From Rickettsiaceae bacterium (GTDB lineage: Bacteria > Pseudomonadota > Alphaproteobacteria > Rickettsiales > Rickettsiaceae), in the NCBI GenBank assembly GCA_024236375.1, contig JACKKP010000005.1, positions 62,001 through 126,000 of the forward strand: 64,000 nt of DNA. The letters are read 5' to 3'. Shown here piece after piece: positions 35,824-45,241 of this stretch. The position numbers were made by a program, and so were the translations under genes. The notes under the pieces are model-generated. The model did no database searches. It was not told where the DNA came from and worked only from the letters and a program-made list of their open reading frames with translations. Position 1 is the first letter of the stretch, and each line of letters starts with the position of its first letter.

Positions 35824-37359
35824 ATGCAACGTATAATATCTAAATTAGATTTTTTTATTAACCTATTTAATAATATTCTGCATAATAAAAATATTATGGT
35901 GTTCGTAGGCCATGAAGGTATTACAATAACTGCTCTTAAAAAACTTGTTACTATAGAAGAAATTTATCTACCTTATGAGGTCAATAACTTTACTGAGCAA
36001 TATCAAAAATTTTTAGAAAAATATAAAAATTTTTATACAGCATTCTTAGTGGACACAAAAACTTCTAAAATAAATCGGCATGTGCTGCCAATAGTAAGTT
36101 CAATAGTAAAATTGAATCCTGTAGATAAATTTATTAAAGAAAATTACGATCCAAATGATTTGGTTGCATATAATATATACAATATCACTAATCGTGAAAG
36201 TGAAATTTGGAATACTTTAATCGCTGCTACAAAATATGAATCACCTTTAACAGAATTAGTAGAATATGTAATTCAATTTCATAAATACCGAGGAATCTAT
36301 TTATTCGCTCTTGAATCAAGTGCTTTGATTCAAAAAATATTATTGCTTACAAAGAATGAACAATATCAATATCATTTTCAAATTTTTGTAACAATATTAC
36401 GTCCTAACTTAATTAAAATTATTATCAAACGCAGAAATAATATTTTATATGACTTGAGTTTTCCAACAAAATTAGATCGCTCAGACGAATTTCTCAAAGG
36501 TACAATTGAGCAATTAATCACCGACCAAGTTTTAGAGTGCAAAGAATATATTACTCGTCATAGTTCTGAAATATGTATTATTTTACTAGTCAATAATAGA
36601 TTGAAAAATATTATAGAAGTAGATGAAAATTTTTGTAAACCTCATCATGTAATTACACTCACTCCAAATCAATTACAATTACAAATCCCTATAAATGATG
36701 ATTATTTTCAAGAATCAGTAATACTTAATTTGAGTACAAAATTTAGTTCGCACCTGGCATATAACACGCAACTCAAACAATATAATAAATGCAATTTCAT
36801 CAATAAGTTATTGTTCAAGCCAATTCTTATTTTAATAATTTATTTATTTATTAAATTACTAGTACTCCACTATGATATCACTCAAGAAAAATCGGCAATA
36901 TATGATATTAATAATGAATATTATGATATAGCGAAAACTTATAGAGCGATAATCACTCAGTATCCTAAATCATATGATCTTAATAATTTAATTGACCTAT
37001 ATACTATCAGACAATTATTAAACCAAAAGCTTATAGTACCTGATAATTTTATTCAGGCATTTTTTGCGTTAGAAAATAGTAAATCATACATTAGAAATTT
37101 TTCTTTAGAAACTTCTTATTTAGATCACGCAAATCTTAATAATAACCAAAGCAAAATTATAATGGAGGTGACTTATATAGTTGATTCAAAGTCAAATGTA
37201 GAATTAATGAATTTAATAGATACAGATTTAAAAAGTTTAAAAGATACTTTTTCAGAGCAGCAAATCACTTATGAATTAGAATCAAATGAGGGTTATAAAG
37301 TATCTGACACCTATATCGAACCAGTAAAATTTATATTAACTCAATATCCGAAGAAATAA
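35824..37359 (+). CDS. Unknown bitopic protein with GspL/PilM-N-like layout
   Basis: A 511-residue protein without a confident family match. About residues 1-328 are cytoplasmic, alternating strands and helices (NIMVFVGHEGITITALKKL, YRGIYLFALESSALIQKIL, CIILLVNNRL) in a manner compatible with an actin-like ATPase fold. One transmembrane helix follows at about 330-350 (PILILIIYLFIKLLVL), then a 160-residue periplasmic part with a coiled coil and a small alpha/beta domain. This is the layout of type II secretion GspL or fused type IV pilus PilM-PilN. The following gene, two bases away, has the layout of GspM/PilO. The proposal is from architecture only. Confidence 0.6.
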   Translation: MQRIISKLDFFINLFNNILHNKNIMVFVGHEGITITALKKLVTIEEIYLPYEVNNFTEQYQKFLEKYKNFYTAFLVDTKTSKINRHVLPIVSSIVKLNPVDKFIKENYDPNDLVAYNIYNITNRESEIWNTLIAATKYESPLTELVEYVIQFHKYRGIYLFALESSALIQKILLLTKNEQYQYHFQIFVTILRPNLIKIIIKRRNNILYDLSFPTKLDRSDEFLKGTIEQLITDQVLECKEYITRHSSEICIILLVNNRLKNIIEVDENFCKPHHVITLTPNQLQLQIPINDDYFQESVILNLSTKFSSHLAYNTQLKQYNKCNFINKLLFKPILILIIYLFIKLLVLHYDITQEKSAIYDINNEYYDIAKTYRAIITQYPKSYDLNNLIDLYTIRQLLNQKLIVPDNFIQAFFALENSKSYIRNFSLETSYLDHANLNNNQSKIIMEVTYIVDSKSNVELMNLIDTDLKSLKDTFSEQQITYELESNEGYKVSDTYIEPVKFILTQYPKK

Positions 37360-37360
37360 A

Positions 37361-37990
37361 ATGTTAAATAAATTAATAATACATTTAAAAAATATTATTT
37401 TCTTCAAGTTGATAATTTATGCATTATCTATAATTGGTCTTTTGTTACTTTTACCTATATTTAAAAATAATTTAACGAAATCTCTTGAACAAAAAGAAAA
37501 TGCTATTCTAATATTAGATAATATCAAAAATAAATTAGAACTGGTCCAAAATTTTGATAATGAACTTGAAGAAACAATAGCTCAATATAAGCTTTTAACT
37601 ATAGACAAAATTGATTTAGCCTGCCAAAAAACCAAAACATTCTTAACACAACTCACTGATTTAAATAAACAATATACGCTTCTTGTACCAATCAGCTATA
37701 CCTTAAGTAACCACTATGAATATAAAGATTATATAACGAGCAATAATCTTACGATTGAATGTAATATAATCGATATAGAATTCACTACTTCTGATAAATT
37801 ACAATTAGATTTAATACAGCAAGAGATTTATAAAATTGCCCCACATGGATCTGTAATATTAGAACAACATATAGAGGCATTAGATGTGATTACACCATCA
37901 ATCATACATCAACTAACACATTATTACTCGCCAAATTTACTTAAAATTAAAATAAAATTGATGCTAAGAAATGCTAAATACAAAAAATAG
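37361..37990 (+). CDS. Unknown bitopic protein with GspM/PilO-like layout
   Basis: A 209-residue protein with a short cytoplasmic N-terminus, one membrane helix at about residues 14-36 (LIIYALSIIGLLLLLPIF) and then a coiled coil (LEQKENAILILDNIKNKLELVQNFDNELEETI). Two strand/helix repeats follow that could be the ferredoxin-like domain of PilO/GspM. It begins two bases after the GspL-like gene and its 3' end overlaps the next gene by 20 bases, so the three genes form one operon. The match is by architecture, not by clear sequence similarity. Confidence 0.6.
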   Translation: MLNKLIIHLKNIIFFKLIIYALSIIGLLLLLPIFKNNLTKSLEQKENAILILDNIKNKLELVQNFDNELEETIAQYKLLTIDKIDLACQKTKTFLTQLTDLNKQYTLLVPISYTLSNHYEYKDYITSNNLTIECNIIDIEFTTSDKLQLDLIQQEIYKIAPHGSVILEQHIEALDVITPSIIHQLTHYYSPNLLKIKIKLMLRNAKYKK

Positions 37991-38876
37991 TAAAGAATTT
38001 GATACAATAAAGTCTAACAAAATTTTAATAGAGGAATCTATTATAAAACAATATGGAAAATATATACCTTCAGAATTAATAAGTAAGGTATCTAACCTAA
38101 TCTCTATAGATCATTTCTATAGGCTCAATTTAGTACCTAATATAGAAACTCATATTTTAAATTGTTTAAATAATTTAGGAAAATATGTAGAACATAATAC
38201 TATTGAGAATAGCGATTTTTCTCAAGCAATGACCTTATTTGTCGCTTCTATAACTGAGTATAAGGAGAATCAAGACGATAATGAAATTTTACAAAAATCA
38301 CAAGATGTAGTAATAGATAACATTATTAATAATTATTATCCTGAAATAGATGATGATTTATTACACGAGATGAAATTAATATTAACTAAATTAATCAACG
38401 AAGTAGGACCTAAAAAAGCTCTAGATTCTGTTAGTATTAATCCGATATCTTTCAAAAATCAAATAATTAATAAGACATTCGACCTTAATAAGAATCCATA
38501 TCTAAATCTACACCATACACAAGAACAAATAAAAAATACTCATCCTTCTCATAAAAACACTTTAAGCAGGGCAGTACAAATCGCTTCAGTAATCAGTGCT
38601 GCACCTATTGCTTCGGTGATAGGCATAGGAGCCACGATAACTACTGGATTAATAGCAGGGCCTTTAATTGCTTTTGGCATAGCAGAAAATATCACAGAAA
38701 ATAAAGTCATACAAAATCAGCAAATTTCAGATAAAAATACTGGGGTGAATTTAAATTTTACAGAAAAATATATCAGAAAAAAGGCAGATACAATTGATTC
38801 AAAAAATGCTATAACACAAAAATATAGTTCTAAAAAATTATCTTCAAAGAAACAAGGAAATAGTTTAAATATATAA
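37971..38876 (+). CDS. Hypothetical protein with Gly/Ala-rich hydrophobic segment
   Basis: A 301-residue protein, third gene of the operon with the two bitopic proteins. The first 160 residues are helical and acidic. Residues of about 203-240 form a small-residue hydrophobic stretch (SVISAAPIASVIGIGATITTG, GLIAGPLIAFGIAENI) that could form one or two membrane helices. The C-terminus is Lys/Ser-rich and basic. I do not recognise it. It ends 37 bp before ntrY. Confidence 0.6.
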   Translation: MLNTKNSKEFDTIKSNKILIEESIIKQYGKYIPSELISKVSNLISIDHFYRLNLVPNIETHILNCLNNLGKYVEHNTIENSDFSQAMTLFVASITEYKENQDDNEILQKSQDVVIDNIINNYYPEIDDDLLHEMKLILTKLINEVGPKKALDSVSINPISFKNQIINKTFDLNKNPYLNLHHTQEQIKNTHPSHKNTLSRAVQIASVISAAPIASVIGIGATITTGLIAGPLIAFGIAENITENKVIQNQQISDKNTGVNLNFTEKYIRKKADTIDSKNAITQKYSSKKLSSKKQGNSLNI

Positions 38877-38913
38877 GGAATTTTGAAAAATGATAGATCA
38901 GCTTAGTATATAA

Positions 38914-40710
38914 ATGCAGAATATTTTGAGATTTAAAGATAAATTTAATTATTTGCTTTTTGCACTTCTTGTTTGCGGGATTATATATAATATTTTCTAT
39001 TTATATATAGGTTTTACGACTGATAATTTAAGCTTGATGATTAGGCATTTACTTGTTACTTTAACTATTACCTTAGTTATTGTGTTAATGTTTTTAGCAG
39101 AGTTAGTACCTAATTTATCATATTTTTTCTTTGGCTCTAAACAAAAAGTTCCTAAACTTAAAAGACGTATAGTACTTTCTTTCACCCTTGGTGCAGCATT
39201 ACCATCTATCTTAATTGCTATATTCGGTGCCTATTTTTTCAGTATTGGTATCGAAGCATGGTTTGACAAAAAAATTATTAAAATATTAAATCAATCAGTA
39301 AGTGTTGGCACATCCTATATTTCTGAGCATAAATTGCAATTACGAGAGACTGCTATATCAGTAGCAAATGATCTCAATTCTATGTATTATGATTTAGTAA
39401 ATGACAGTCAAGTATTTGATAGAGTTTTAAATGCGCAGTCACGTTTACGTGCCTTTGATGAGGCTATAGTATTTCAAAAAAGCTCTAATACTGTTTTAGC
39501 TCAAACTGCGTTAAGTTTTTCTTTATCGTTCATTCCAATCCAACCAAATCTAATAGAACGTGCTCGTAGCGGAGACATAGTGGAGATAGACTCAGGAAAC
39601 ACCAAAATCAGAGTATTGTTAAAATTAGAAGATTTTGATGATACATTTTTACTAATAGGTAGATTAGTAGATCCACAAATTATTAATCACATACACGAAG
39701 TGAATGGCGCAGTAGCAGAATATAATTCTCTTAAAAAACATATTACAGCACTGCAAGAAAAATTTTCTTTGATATTTATTATATTAAGTGCGTTGTTACT
39801 AATATCAGCGGTCATTTGGGGCAGAAAATTTGCTAAGAAAATAGTCCAACCAATCACTGAATTAATAAAAGCTGCAGAAAGAGTTAAAAATGGCGATTTA
39901 ACAGCTCAAGTACCTCTAGAGAGCTTAAAAAAAGATGAAATCCGAGTTCTATCTTCGGCTTTTAACAGAATGGTTAATCAGTTGGACGTTCAGCAAAAAG
40001 AATTAGGTGCAGCACAACGTGCGATGGCATGGTCAGATGTTGCACGCAGAGTAGCTCATGAAATTAAAAATCCTTTAACCCCAATACAACTATCTGCTGA
40101 AAGGATATTAACCAAATATAGCGTTGAAATAGAAGATAAAGTATCTTTTTCTAAATATGTTAATAATATAATAAAACATTCAAATGATATCAAAAATATT
40201 GTGTCAGAATTTGTAGAATTTGCAAGGTTACCTGCACCTAATTTTAAACGCCATGAATTATATTCACTAATAAAAGATTTAGTAGATTCGCGCAGACTGA
40301 TTAATCATAATATTAACTATATTTTTGACGCAAATGTCAATCAATGCTATATGGTATGCGACATAGCACAAATTAATAGAGTATTAGTTAACTTATTATT
40401 AAATGCTGAAGAATCTTTAGCAGCAAGAGCTAACGATAAGATTATAATATTAAAATTAAAAGCTGCCCCTAAAGAAGTAGAAATTTCGGTATCAGATAAT
40501 GGAAGTGGCTTTAGTGAAGAAATGCTGAAACATGCAAAAGAAGCATATATTACTACCAAAAACTCTGGCACAGGGCTTGGATTATCAATTGTAAACAGGA
40601 TAATCACCGATCATTTTGGTGAGTTATTTATTAACAATGACGAAATACTTAAAGGTGGTCAAGTAAAGTTAATTTTAGACACACAATTATTAATAAAACA
40701 ACTTAAATAA
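38914..40710 (+). CDS. ntrY: Sensor histidine kinase NtrY
   Basis: Membrane sensor kinase of the NtrY/NtrX pair. Order of parts: N-terminal membrane helices (about three), an extracytoplasmic sensor region, another membrane helix near residue 290, HAMP (ELIKAAERVKNGDLTAQVPL), the HisKA dimerisation helix with the phosphorylated His382 in VARRVAHEIKNPLTPIQLSAERI, and the ATPase with NLLLNAEESL, VSDNGSGF and GTGLGLSIV. At 598 residues it is shorter than many NtrY proteins (about 730-770), mainly because a separate PAS domain between HAMP and HisKA is missing. ntrX follows, separated by a terminator-like hairpin. Confidence 0.92.
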   Translation: MQNILRFKDKFNYLLFALLVCGIIYNIFYLYIGFTTDNLSLMIRHLLVTLTITLVIVLMFLAELVPNLSYFFFGSKQKVPKLKRRIVLSFTLGAALPSILIAIFGAYFFSIGIEAWFDKKIIKILNQSVSVGTSYISEHKLQLRETAISVANDLNSMYYDLVNDSQVFDRVLNAQSRLRAFDEAIVFQKSSNTVLAQTALSFSLSFIPIQPNLIERARSGDIVEIDSGNTKIRVLLKLEDFDDTFLLIGRLVDPQIINHIHEVNGAVAEYNSLKKHITALQEKFSLIFIILSALLLISAVIWGRKFAKKIVQPITELIKAAERVKNGDLTAQVPLESLKKDEIRVLSSAFNRMVNQLDVQQKELGAAQRAMAWSDVARRVAHEIKNPLTPIQLSAERILTKYSVEIEDKVSFSKYVNNIIKHSNDIKNIVSEFVEFARLPAPNFKRHELYSLIKDLVDSRRLINHNINYIFDANVNQCYMVCDIAQINRVLVNLLLNAEESLAARANDKIIILKLKAAPKEVEISVSDNGSGFSEEMLKHAKEAYITTKNSGTGLGLSIVNRIITDHFGELFINNDEILKGGQVKLILDTQLLIKQLK

Positions 40711-40745
40711 ACCTTTAATTTAATTTATAAACTAACTTTTTGTGA

Positions 40746-40772
40746 AAAAAATGCAATTTTTTAGCATTTTTT
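40746..40772 (+). terminator. Hairpin between ntrY and ntrX
   Basis: A 9-bp stem (aaaaaatgc / gcatttttt) with a nine-base loop and a T-rich downstream arm lies 35 bases after the ntrY stop. It would lower read-through into ntrX, which has its own 120-bp AT-rich leader and a good ribosome site (aggga ahead of the ATG). Confidence 0.55.
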
Positions 40773-40892
40773 ATAATAATTATGTTGATTTCTAATTATT
40801 AACAATATAACTTTTTTACAAGTAATATTAATGATGTATAAAATTATCGTTATTTGTTTAATTTGTAATTAATAATTATAGGGACGATTGAT

Positions 40893-42344
40893 ATGAGTGT
40901 AAAAGGAAATATTTTAGTTGTAGATGATGAAATAAGTATTAGAGAATTAATTGCTGACAATTTAAAAGACGGTAATTATGGTTGTATGACTGCAGCTAAT
41001 AGCCAACAAGCTTTTGAGTTAATCGATCAGGGTAAAGTTCCTACCGCAGTTATTTTAGATGTATGGTTACAAGATAGTCATTTAGACGGACTGGGCATCC
41101 TTGAAATAATAAAAAAAAGATTTCCTTTAATGCCAGTGATAGTAATCAGTGGTCACGGTACTATTGAAACAGCTGTTAATGCAATCAAATTAGGCGCCTA
41201 TGATTATATAGAAAAACCTTTTACCCATAATAAGTTAATGATAGTTTTAAAAAGAGCATGTGAGGCTGCAAGATTAAAACGAGAAAATCTAGATTTACGT
41301 TCTAAAGTCATAGATAAAGCAGAATTCATTGGTAAATCAAGTCCTGCAACAAAGTTAAGAAGTACTATAGAAAAGATCGCCCCTACTTCTGGAAGGATCA
41401 TGATTCACGGACAAATAGGGTCAGGTAAAGAACTCACAGCAAGATTAATTCATAAAAATTCTAAAAGAGCTAATGGACCTTTTATTGTATTTAATCCATC
41501 AATTTTACCAGCAGATCGAGTTCAATATGAACTTTTTGGCGAGCAAGAAATAATTAACAAAAATGCTATATTAGACCAGAAAATATGCTGTTTAGAAGCA
41601 GCTAATAACGGCACTATTTATATTGATGATGTGGGATCTCTTTCACTTTCTTCGCAAACTAGATTATTAAGGTTCTTGAAAGAAGGCACCATAACTAAAA
41701 AAGGAAAAATCACCCCTGTTAACGCTAGAGTAATTACTTCTACTAATCGCGACTTACAGAAAGAAATTAATGATGGTAATTTTAAACAAGATTTATATTA
41801 TAGACTAAATGTTATTCCTGTATGTGTACCTAGCCTTTCTGAAAGAAAAGAAGATATCACAGAATTAATTAGATATTTTGTTAAACAATTAGCCAAATTT
41901 TCTGGATTAAGAGAAAAAGAGTTTTCCAACGAAGCAATAGCTGCTCTTCAATCTTATAGCTGGCCTGGAAATATAAGACAACTTAGGAATATAGTAGAAA
42001 ATACTTTAATTATGAATTCGCATAATCTTGAAATTGATAAAATAAAGGCTGACATGCTACCACAAGAAATTATTAGTAGTGGAGTAAAAATTATTAAACC
42101 AGAAAATAATATAGATATGATGTCGATGCCACTTCGAGAAGCAAGGGAAGTTTTTGAGAGACAATATTTGACAGCGCAGATGCAGAGGTTTAATAATAAC
42201 ATCTCAAAAACTTCTACTTTTGTTGGTATGGAAAGATCTGCTTTACATAGGAAGTTAAAAACGTTAAATATTCATATGAATAAAACAGACCCAGAAGAAG
42301 ATGAACTCGAAGAAAATAGAGAGAGAATGACTGCTGAGGCATAA
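40893..42344 (+). CDS. ntrX: Response regulator NtrX, without sigma-54 activation loop
   Basis: A 483-residue regulator with a receiver domain (acidic pair DDE at 11-13, phospho-acceptor Asp56, Lys108), an AAA+ domain and a Fis-type helix-turn-helix near the C-terminus (VGMERSALHRKLKTL). Walker A is GQIGSGKE (173-180) and Walker B is IYIDDVGSL, where the usual Glu is Asp. After ELFG, where sigma-54 activators carry the GAFTGA loop, the sequence is EQEIINKNAILDQ, so contact with sigma-54 is not expected. It probably acts as a sigma-70-type regulator, as shown for NtrX in some relatives. The acidic tail (DPEEDELEENRE) is unusual. Confidence 0.93.
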   Translation: MSVKGNILVVDDEISIRELIADNLKDGNYGCMTAANSQQAFELIDQGKVPTAVILDVWLQDSHLDGLGILEIIKKRFPLMPVIVISGHGTIETAVNAIKLGAYDYIEKPFTHNKLMIVLKRACEAARLKRENLDLRSKVIDKAEFIGKSSPATKLRSTIEKIAPTSGRIMIHGQIGSGKELTARLIHKNSKRANGPFIVFNPSILPADRVQYELFGEQEIINKNAILDQKICCLEAANNGTIYIDDVGSLSLSSQTRLLRFLKEGTITKKGKITPVNARVITSTNRDLQKEINDGNFKQDLYYRLNVIPVCVPSLSERKEDITELIRYFVKQLAKFSGLREKEFSNEAIAALQSYSWPGNIRQLRNIVENTLIMNSHNLEIDKIKADMLPQEIISSGVKIIKPENNIDMMSMPLREAREVFERQYLTAQMQRFNNNISKTSTFVGMERSALHRKLKTLNIHMNKTDPEEDELEENRERMTAEA

Positions 42345-42367
42345 TTTTAAATTTAAAACAAAATAAT

Positions 42368-43957
42368 ATGAAGAAAATTTTAGTACATTTTATTTTATTA
42401 CTGACAATAATTGGTTGCTCTGGTCGTGACAAAGATCAGGATATTTTAACTGATAAAGAAATTGATATAGTAAAAGAATATATTAATGAACAAATTGCTC
42501 TTAAAAATTCTATTAAATTAAAAGAGCGTTTTGGTACTAATCTTCGTGGTCTAAAATTAGTAGGTGTTGATCTATCAGGGGAAGATTTATCTGATATTGA
42601 TTTTTCTAAAGCAGAATTAATTAGAGTTACTTTCCAAGGCAATAACTTAAGAAATGTAAATTTTAAAAATGCTATAATCCAAGAAAGTAACTTTTCAAAA
42701 ATGACCTTCCAAGATCTAAATTTATCTAAAGTGGATTTTCAAGCTTGTGTCTTTGATAAAGTAGATTTTAATCAAGTAAATCTCAGTTATGCAAATTTAG
42801 AAGAAACAATATTTAAAAATGTTAAAATATATAATTCTGTCATAGAGGGTGCAAAATTTATTAAATCAACTATTATAGAGACGAACATTAGAAATAGTAA
42901 TTTTCAACGTGCTGAATTCATCAAAAGTCAGATAAATGACTCAAGTATTAATAATACAATATTCTTTGGAACTGACTTAAGAAACGCAACTTTAAGTAAG
43001 ACCGATTTATCAACATGTAGTTTTGAGTCAGCTGACTTAAGCAGCGTGAATGCTGAAGACATTAACTTAAATGAAATTAGTTTTGTAGAAGCAATAATCA
43101 ATGATACTAATTTTAATAATACCAAATTTAAAGATGTTGTATTTTATAATACTTCACTTAAAAGAAGTACTATTTCAAATAGTAATTTTTTAGATTGCCA
43201 ATTTACTAATGCTTTTTTAAATAGCGCAGTATTAAATAGCAGTCGCTTTAGAAATGTCACTATTACCAAAAGTTACTTAGACTCAATTTCGAGTAAAAAC
43301 TTATATTTCGCTGATTCAAAATTAACTCATAATTCTTTTAATAGAACACAAATTGATAACCTAACCATACTAAATTCGGTATTATCTGATTCTCTATTTA
43401 CTAATAAAGAAAGTACCAAATGGAACTTAGAAAAAGTTGTTTTTGTTAACAATATTTTCAAAAATTATAAGATACAAAACTCTTCTTTCAATAATAGTAA
43501 CTTAAGTAATAATAGTTTTAAGGCCACAGAAATTAATAACAGTAATTTTATTTTTTCAAAACTTGACTTAGTGTCTTTTGTAGATTGCGCATTTAAAAGT
43601 GTGACATTTAACTCTTCTGTGATATCAAATTCATTATACAATAATGTAGTGAGCGTCGGAATGATAATGATTAATACGCCTATTTTACGATCTGCAATAA
43701 TCGATAATAAAGGTTTTGAAATAGCACAAAGTAGTAATAATAATATTAATAACTTTGATCTTTTAGTTAAAACACAAGATCTTTCTGGAATGAATCTATC
43801 ATTTGCTAATTTTTCTGGTCAAAATCTAGTATCTACTAATTTTGATAATTCAATATTAATAGAGACAAACTTTGAAAATACAAACTGTGAAAATTGTAGC
43901 TTTGATAATACTAACCTAAAAGACGCTAATCTCAAAGGTTCGAATATTAAACAATAG
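42368..43957 (+). CDS. Pentapeptide-repeat lipoprotein
   Basis: A 529-residue protein with a lipoprotein signal peptide (LLLTIIGC; Cys17 the lipidation site) followed, after a short helix, by about 450 residues of pentapeptide repeats of the A(D/N)LxN kind. NLRNVNFKNA, DLSSVNAEDINLNEISF and NFSGQNLVSTNFDNS are examples. Such sequence folds as a right-handed quadrilateral beta-helix. Asn and Phe are very frequent in the repeats. The lipid anchor places it in the envelope, unlike the cytoplasmic gyrase-protecting members, so its partner is unknown. It follows ntrX by 23 bp and may be co-transcribed with it. Confidence 0.88.
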   Translation: MKKILVHFILLLTIIGCSGRDKDQDILTDKEIDIVKEYINEQIALKNSIKLKERFGTNLRGLKLVGVDLSGEDLSDIDFSKAELIRVTFQGNNLRNVNFKNAIIQESNFSKMTFQDLNLSKVDFQACVFDKVDFNQVNLSYANLEETIFKNVKIYNSVIEGAKFIKSTIIETNIRNSNFQRAEFIKSQINDSSINNTIFFGTDLRNATLSKTDLSTCSFESADLSSVNAEDINLNEISFVEAIINDTNFNNTKFKDVVFYNTSLKRSTISNSNFLDCQFTNAFLNSAVLNSSRFRNVTITKSYLDSISSKNLYFADSKLTHNSFNRTQIDNLTILNSVLSDSLFTNKESTKWNLEKVVFVNNIFKNYKIQNSSFNNSNLSNNSFKATEINNSNFIFSKLDLVSFVDCAFKSVTFNSSVISNSLYNNVVSVGMIMINTPILRSAIIDNKGFEIAQSSNNNINNFDLLVKTQDLSGMNLSFANFSGQNLVSTNFDNSILIETNFENTNCENCSFDNTNLKDANLKGSNIKQ

Positions 43958-44024
43958 CTAATAATATATTCTGATAAATAATTAATCATCGAATATAGTT
44001 ATAGTATATCTACTTATCGTATAC

Positions 44025-44053
44025 TTTACTCTTGCATTGACAAGCACTATAAT
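44025..44053 (+). promoter_or_regulatory. Candidate sigma-70 promoter for lpxB
   Basis: TATAAT at 44048-44053 has TTTACT at 44025-44030, spacing 17 bases, and lies 45 bases before the lpxB start. The -35 box is a four-of-six match, so this is a moderate prediction. Confidence 0.4.
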
Positions 44054-44098
44054 CTATGGCATATCATTCATTGCCGTTAACAACTTATATTATTTTTT

Positions 44099-45241
44099 AT
44101 GAAAATTTATTTAATCGCTGGTGAAAATTCTGGTGATTTTATTGGTAGCCAAATAATCTCTTCCCTCAAAATTCAGACCCAAGACTTAGAAATTTTTGGA
44201 GTGGGAGGAGCGTTAATGAAACAAGAAGGTGTAAAATCTTTATTTCCTATCTCAGAAATAAATTTAATGGGTTTTTTTGAAGTAATCCCACATATCTTTA
44301 AAATCAACAAATTAATCAATAAGACAGTTGAAGATATAATAGAAAAACAACCACAAATATTAATCACTATTGATTCACCTGGTTTTACTTACCGAGTTGC
44401 AAAGAGGTTAAAGGATCATTGTCCAGAAATAAAATTAATTCATATAGTGGCACCTTCTGTTTGGGCTTATAAACCATCCAGAGCTCAAAAATATGCTAAA
44501 TTATATGATCATTTGTTAGTTTTATTTCCTTTTGAAGTACCTTATTTCACTAAATTTAATTTACCGACTACTTGTATAGGGCACCCTATTTTTCAGCAGA
44601 ATTTTTATAATAAAACTAGTGAGTTAAAAAAAGAATTCACTACAAATCAAAACGCTAAAATTATTACTATTACTCCGGGAAGTCGCTTAGGAGAAATTAA
44701 TCGTCATATGCCTATTATAGTAGCCTCACTGAAACAATTAGCATTAAAGCACCCAATTATCGCAGTATTTGTACAAACTAATGATGATTTCAGAGCAGAT
44801 ATTGAAAAATTTTTATATGATGTAAGATTTGAAGTAAGATATACTACAGACAGGTTAAAAGCATTTGCTGTTTGCGACTGCGCTATAGCCAAATCAGGTA
44901 CTAATACTTTTGAAATTGCTGCTTCCTCTGCTGCAATGCTTACTGGGTATAAATTAAATTGGCTGAGTTACGTTTTAATCAGAATAATGATTAAGATCAA
45001 AAATATTTGTTTGATTAATATTATCTCAGGTGAAAAAATTATCCCTGAATTGGTACAATCAGATTTCAATATTAATAATATCGTATTTATCACGGATAAA
45101 ATATTATCTGATCCAATTTATAGAGAGCAACAAATAAGAGAAGCACAAAAAGTACTTCATACAATTGGGTTTCAATCAGAATCTAAAGCCAGCGACTTAG
45201 CTGCGCAAGTGATCCTTGGTTACTCTAAAGTAAATGTTTAA
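44099..45241 (+). CDS. lpxB: Lipid-A-disaccharide synthase
   Basis: Joins UDP-2,3-diacylglucosamine and lipid X to make the lipid A disaccharide at the inner membrane. The 380 residues begin with the family signature YLIAGENSGDFIGSQ. They include FGVGGALMKQEGVKSLFP, the HIVAPSVWAYKPSRAQKYAK block, GHPIFQQNF, ITITPGSRLGEI and the C-terminal AKSGTNTFEIAASSAAMLTGYK. Length is normal. Its presence means the organism makes lipid A. It overlaps comEC by eight bases. Confidence 0.95.
   Translation: MKIYLIAGENSGDFIGSQIISSLKIQTQDLEIFGVGGALMKQEGVKSLFPISEINLMGFFEVIPHIFKINKLINKTVEDIIEKQPQILITIDSPGFTYRVAKRLKDHCPEIKLIHIVAPSVWAYKPSRAQKYAKLYDHLLVLFPFEVPYFTKFNLPTTCIGHPIFQQNFYNKTSELKKEFTTNQNAKIITITPGSRLGEINRHMPIIVASLKQLALKHPIIAVFVQTNDDFRADIEKFLYDVRFEVRYTTDRLKAFAVCDCAIAKSGTNTFEIAASSAAMLTGYKLNWLSYVLIRIMIKIKNICLINIISGEKIIPELVQSDFNINNIVFITDKILSDPIYREQQIREAQKVLHTIGFQSESKASDLAAQVILGYSKVNV

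Noticed and set aside
35824..37359. Possible assignment as a secretion ATPase
   Set aside because: No Walker A or B motif is visible; only an actin-like layout is possible, so I kept it as unknown with an architectural comparison.
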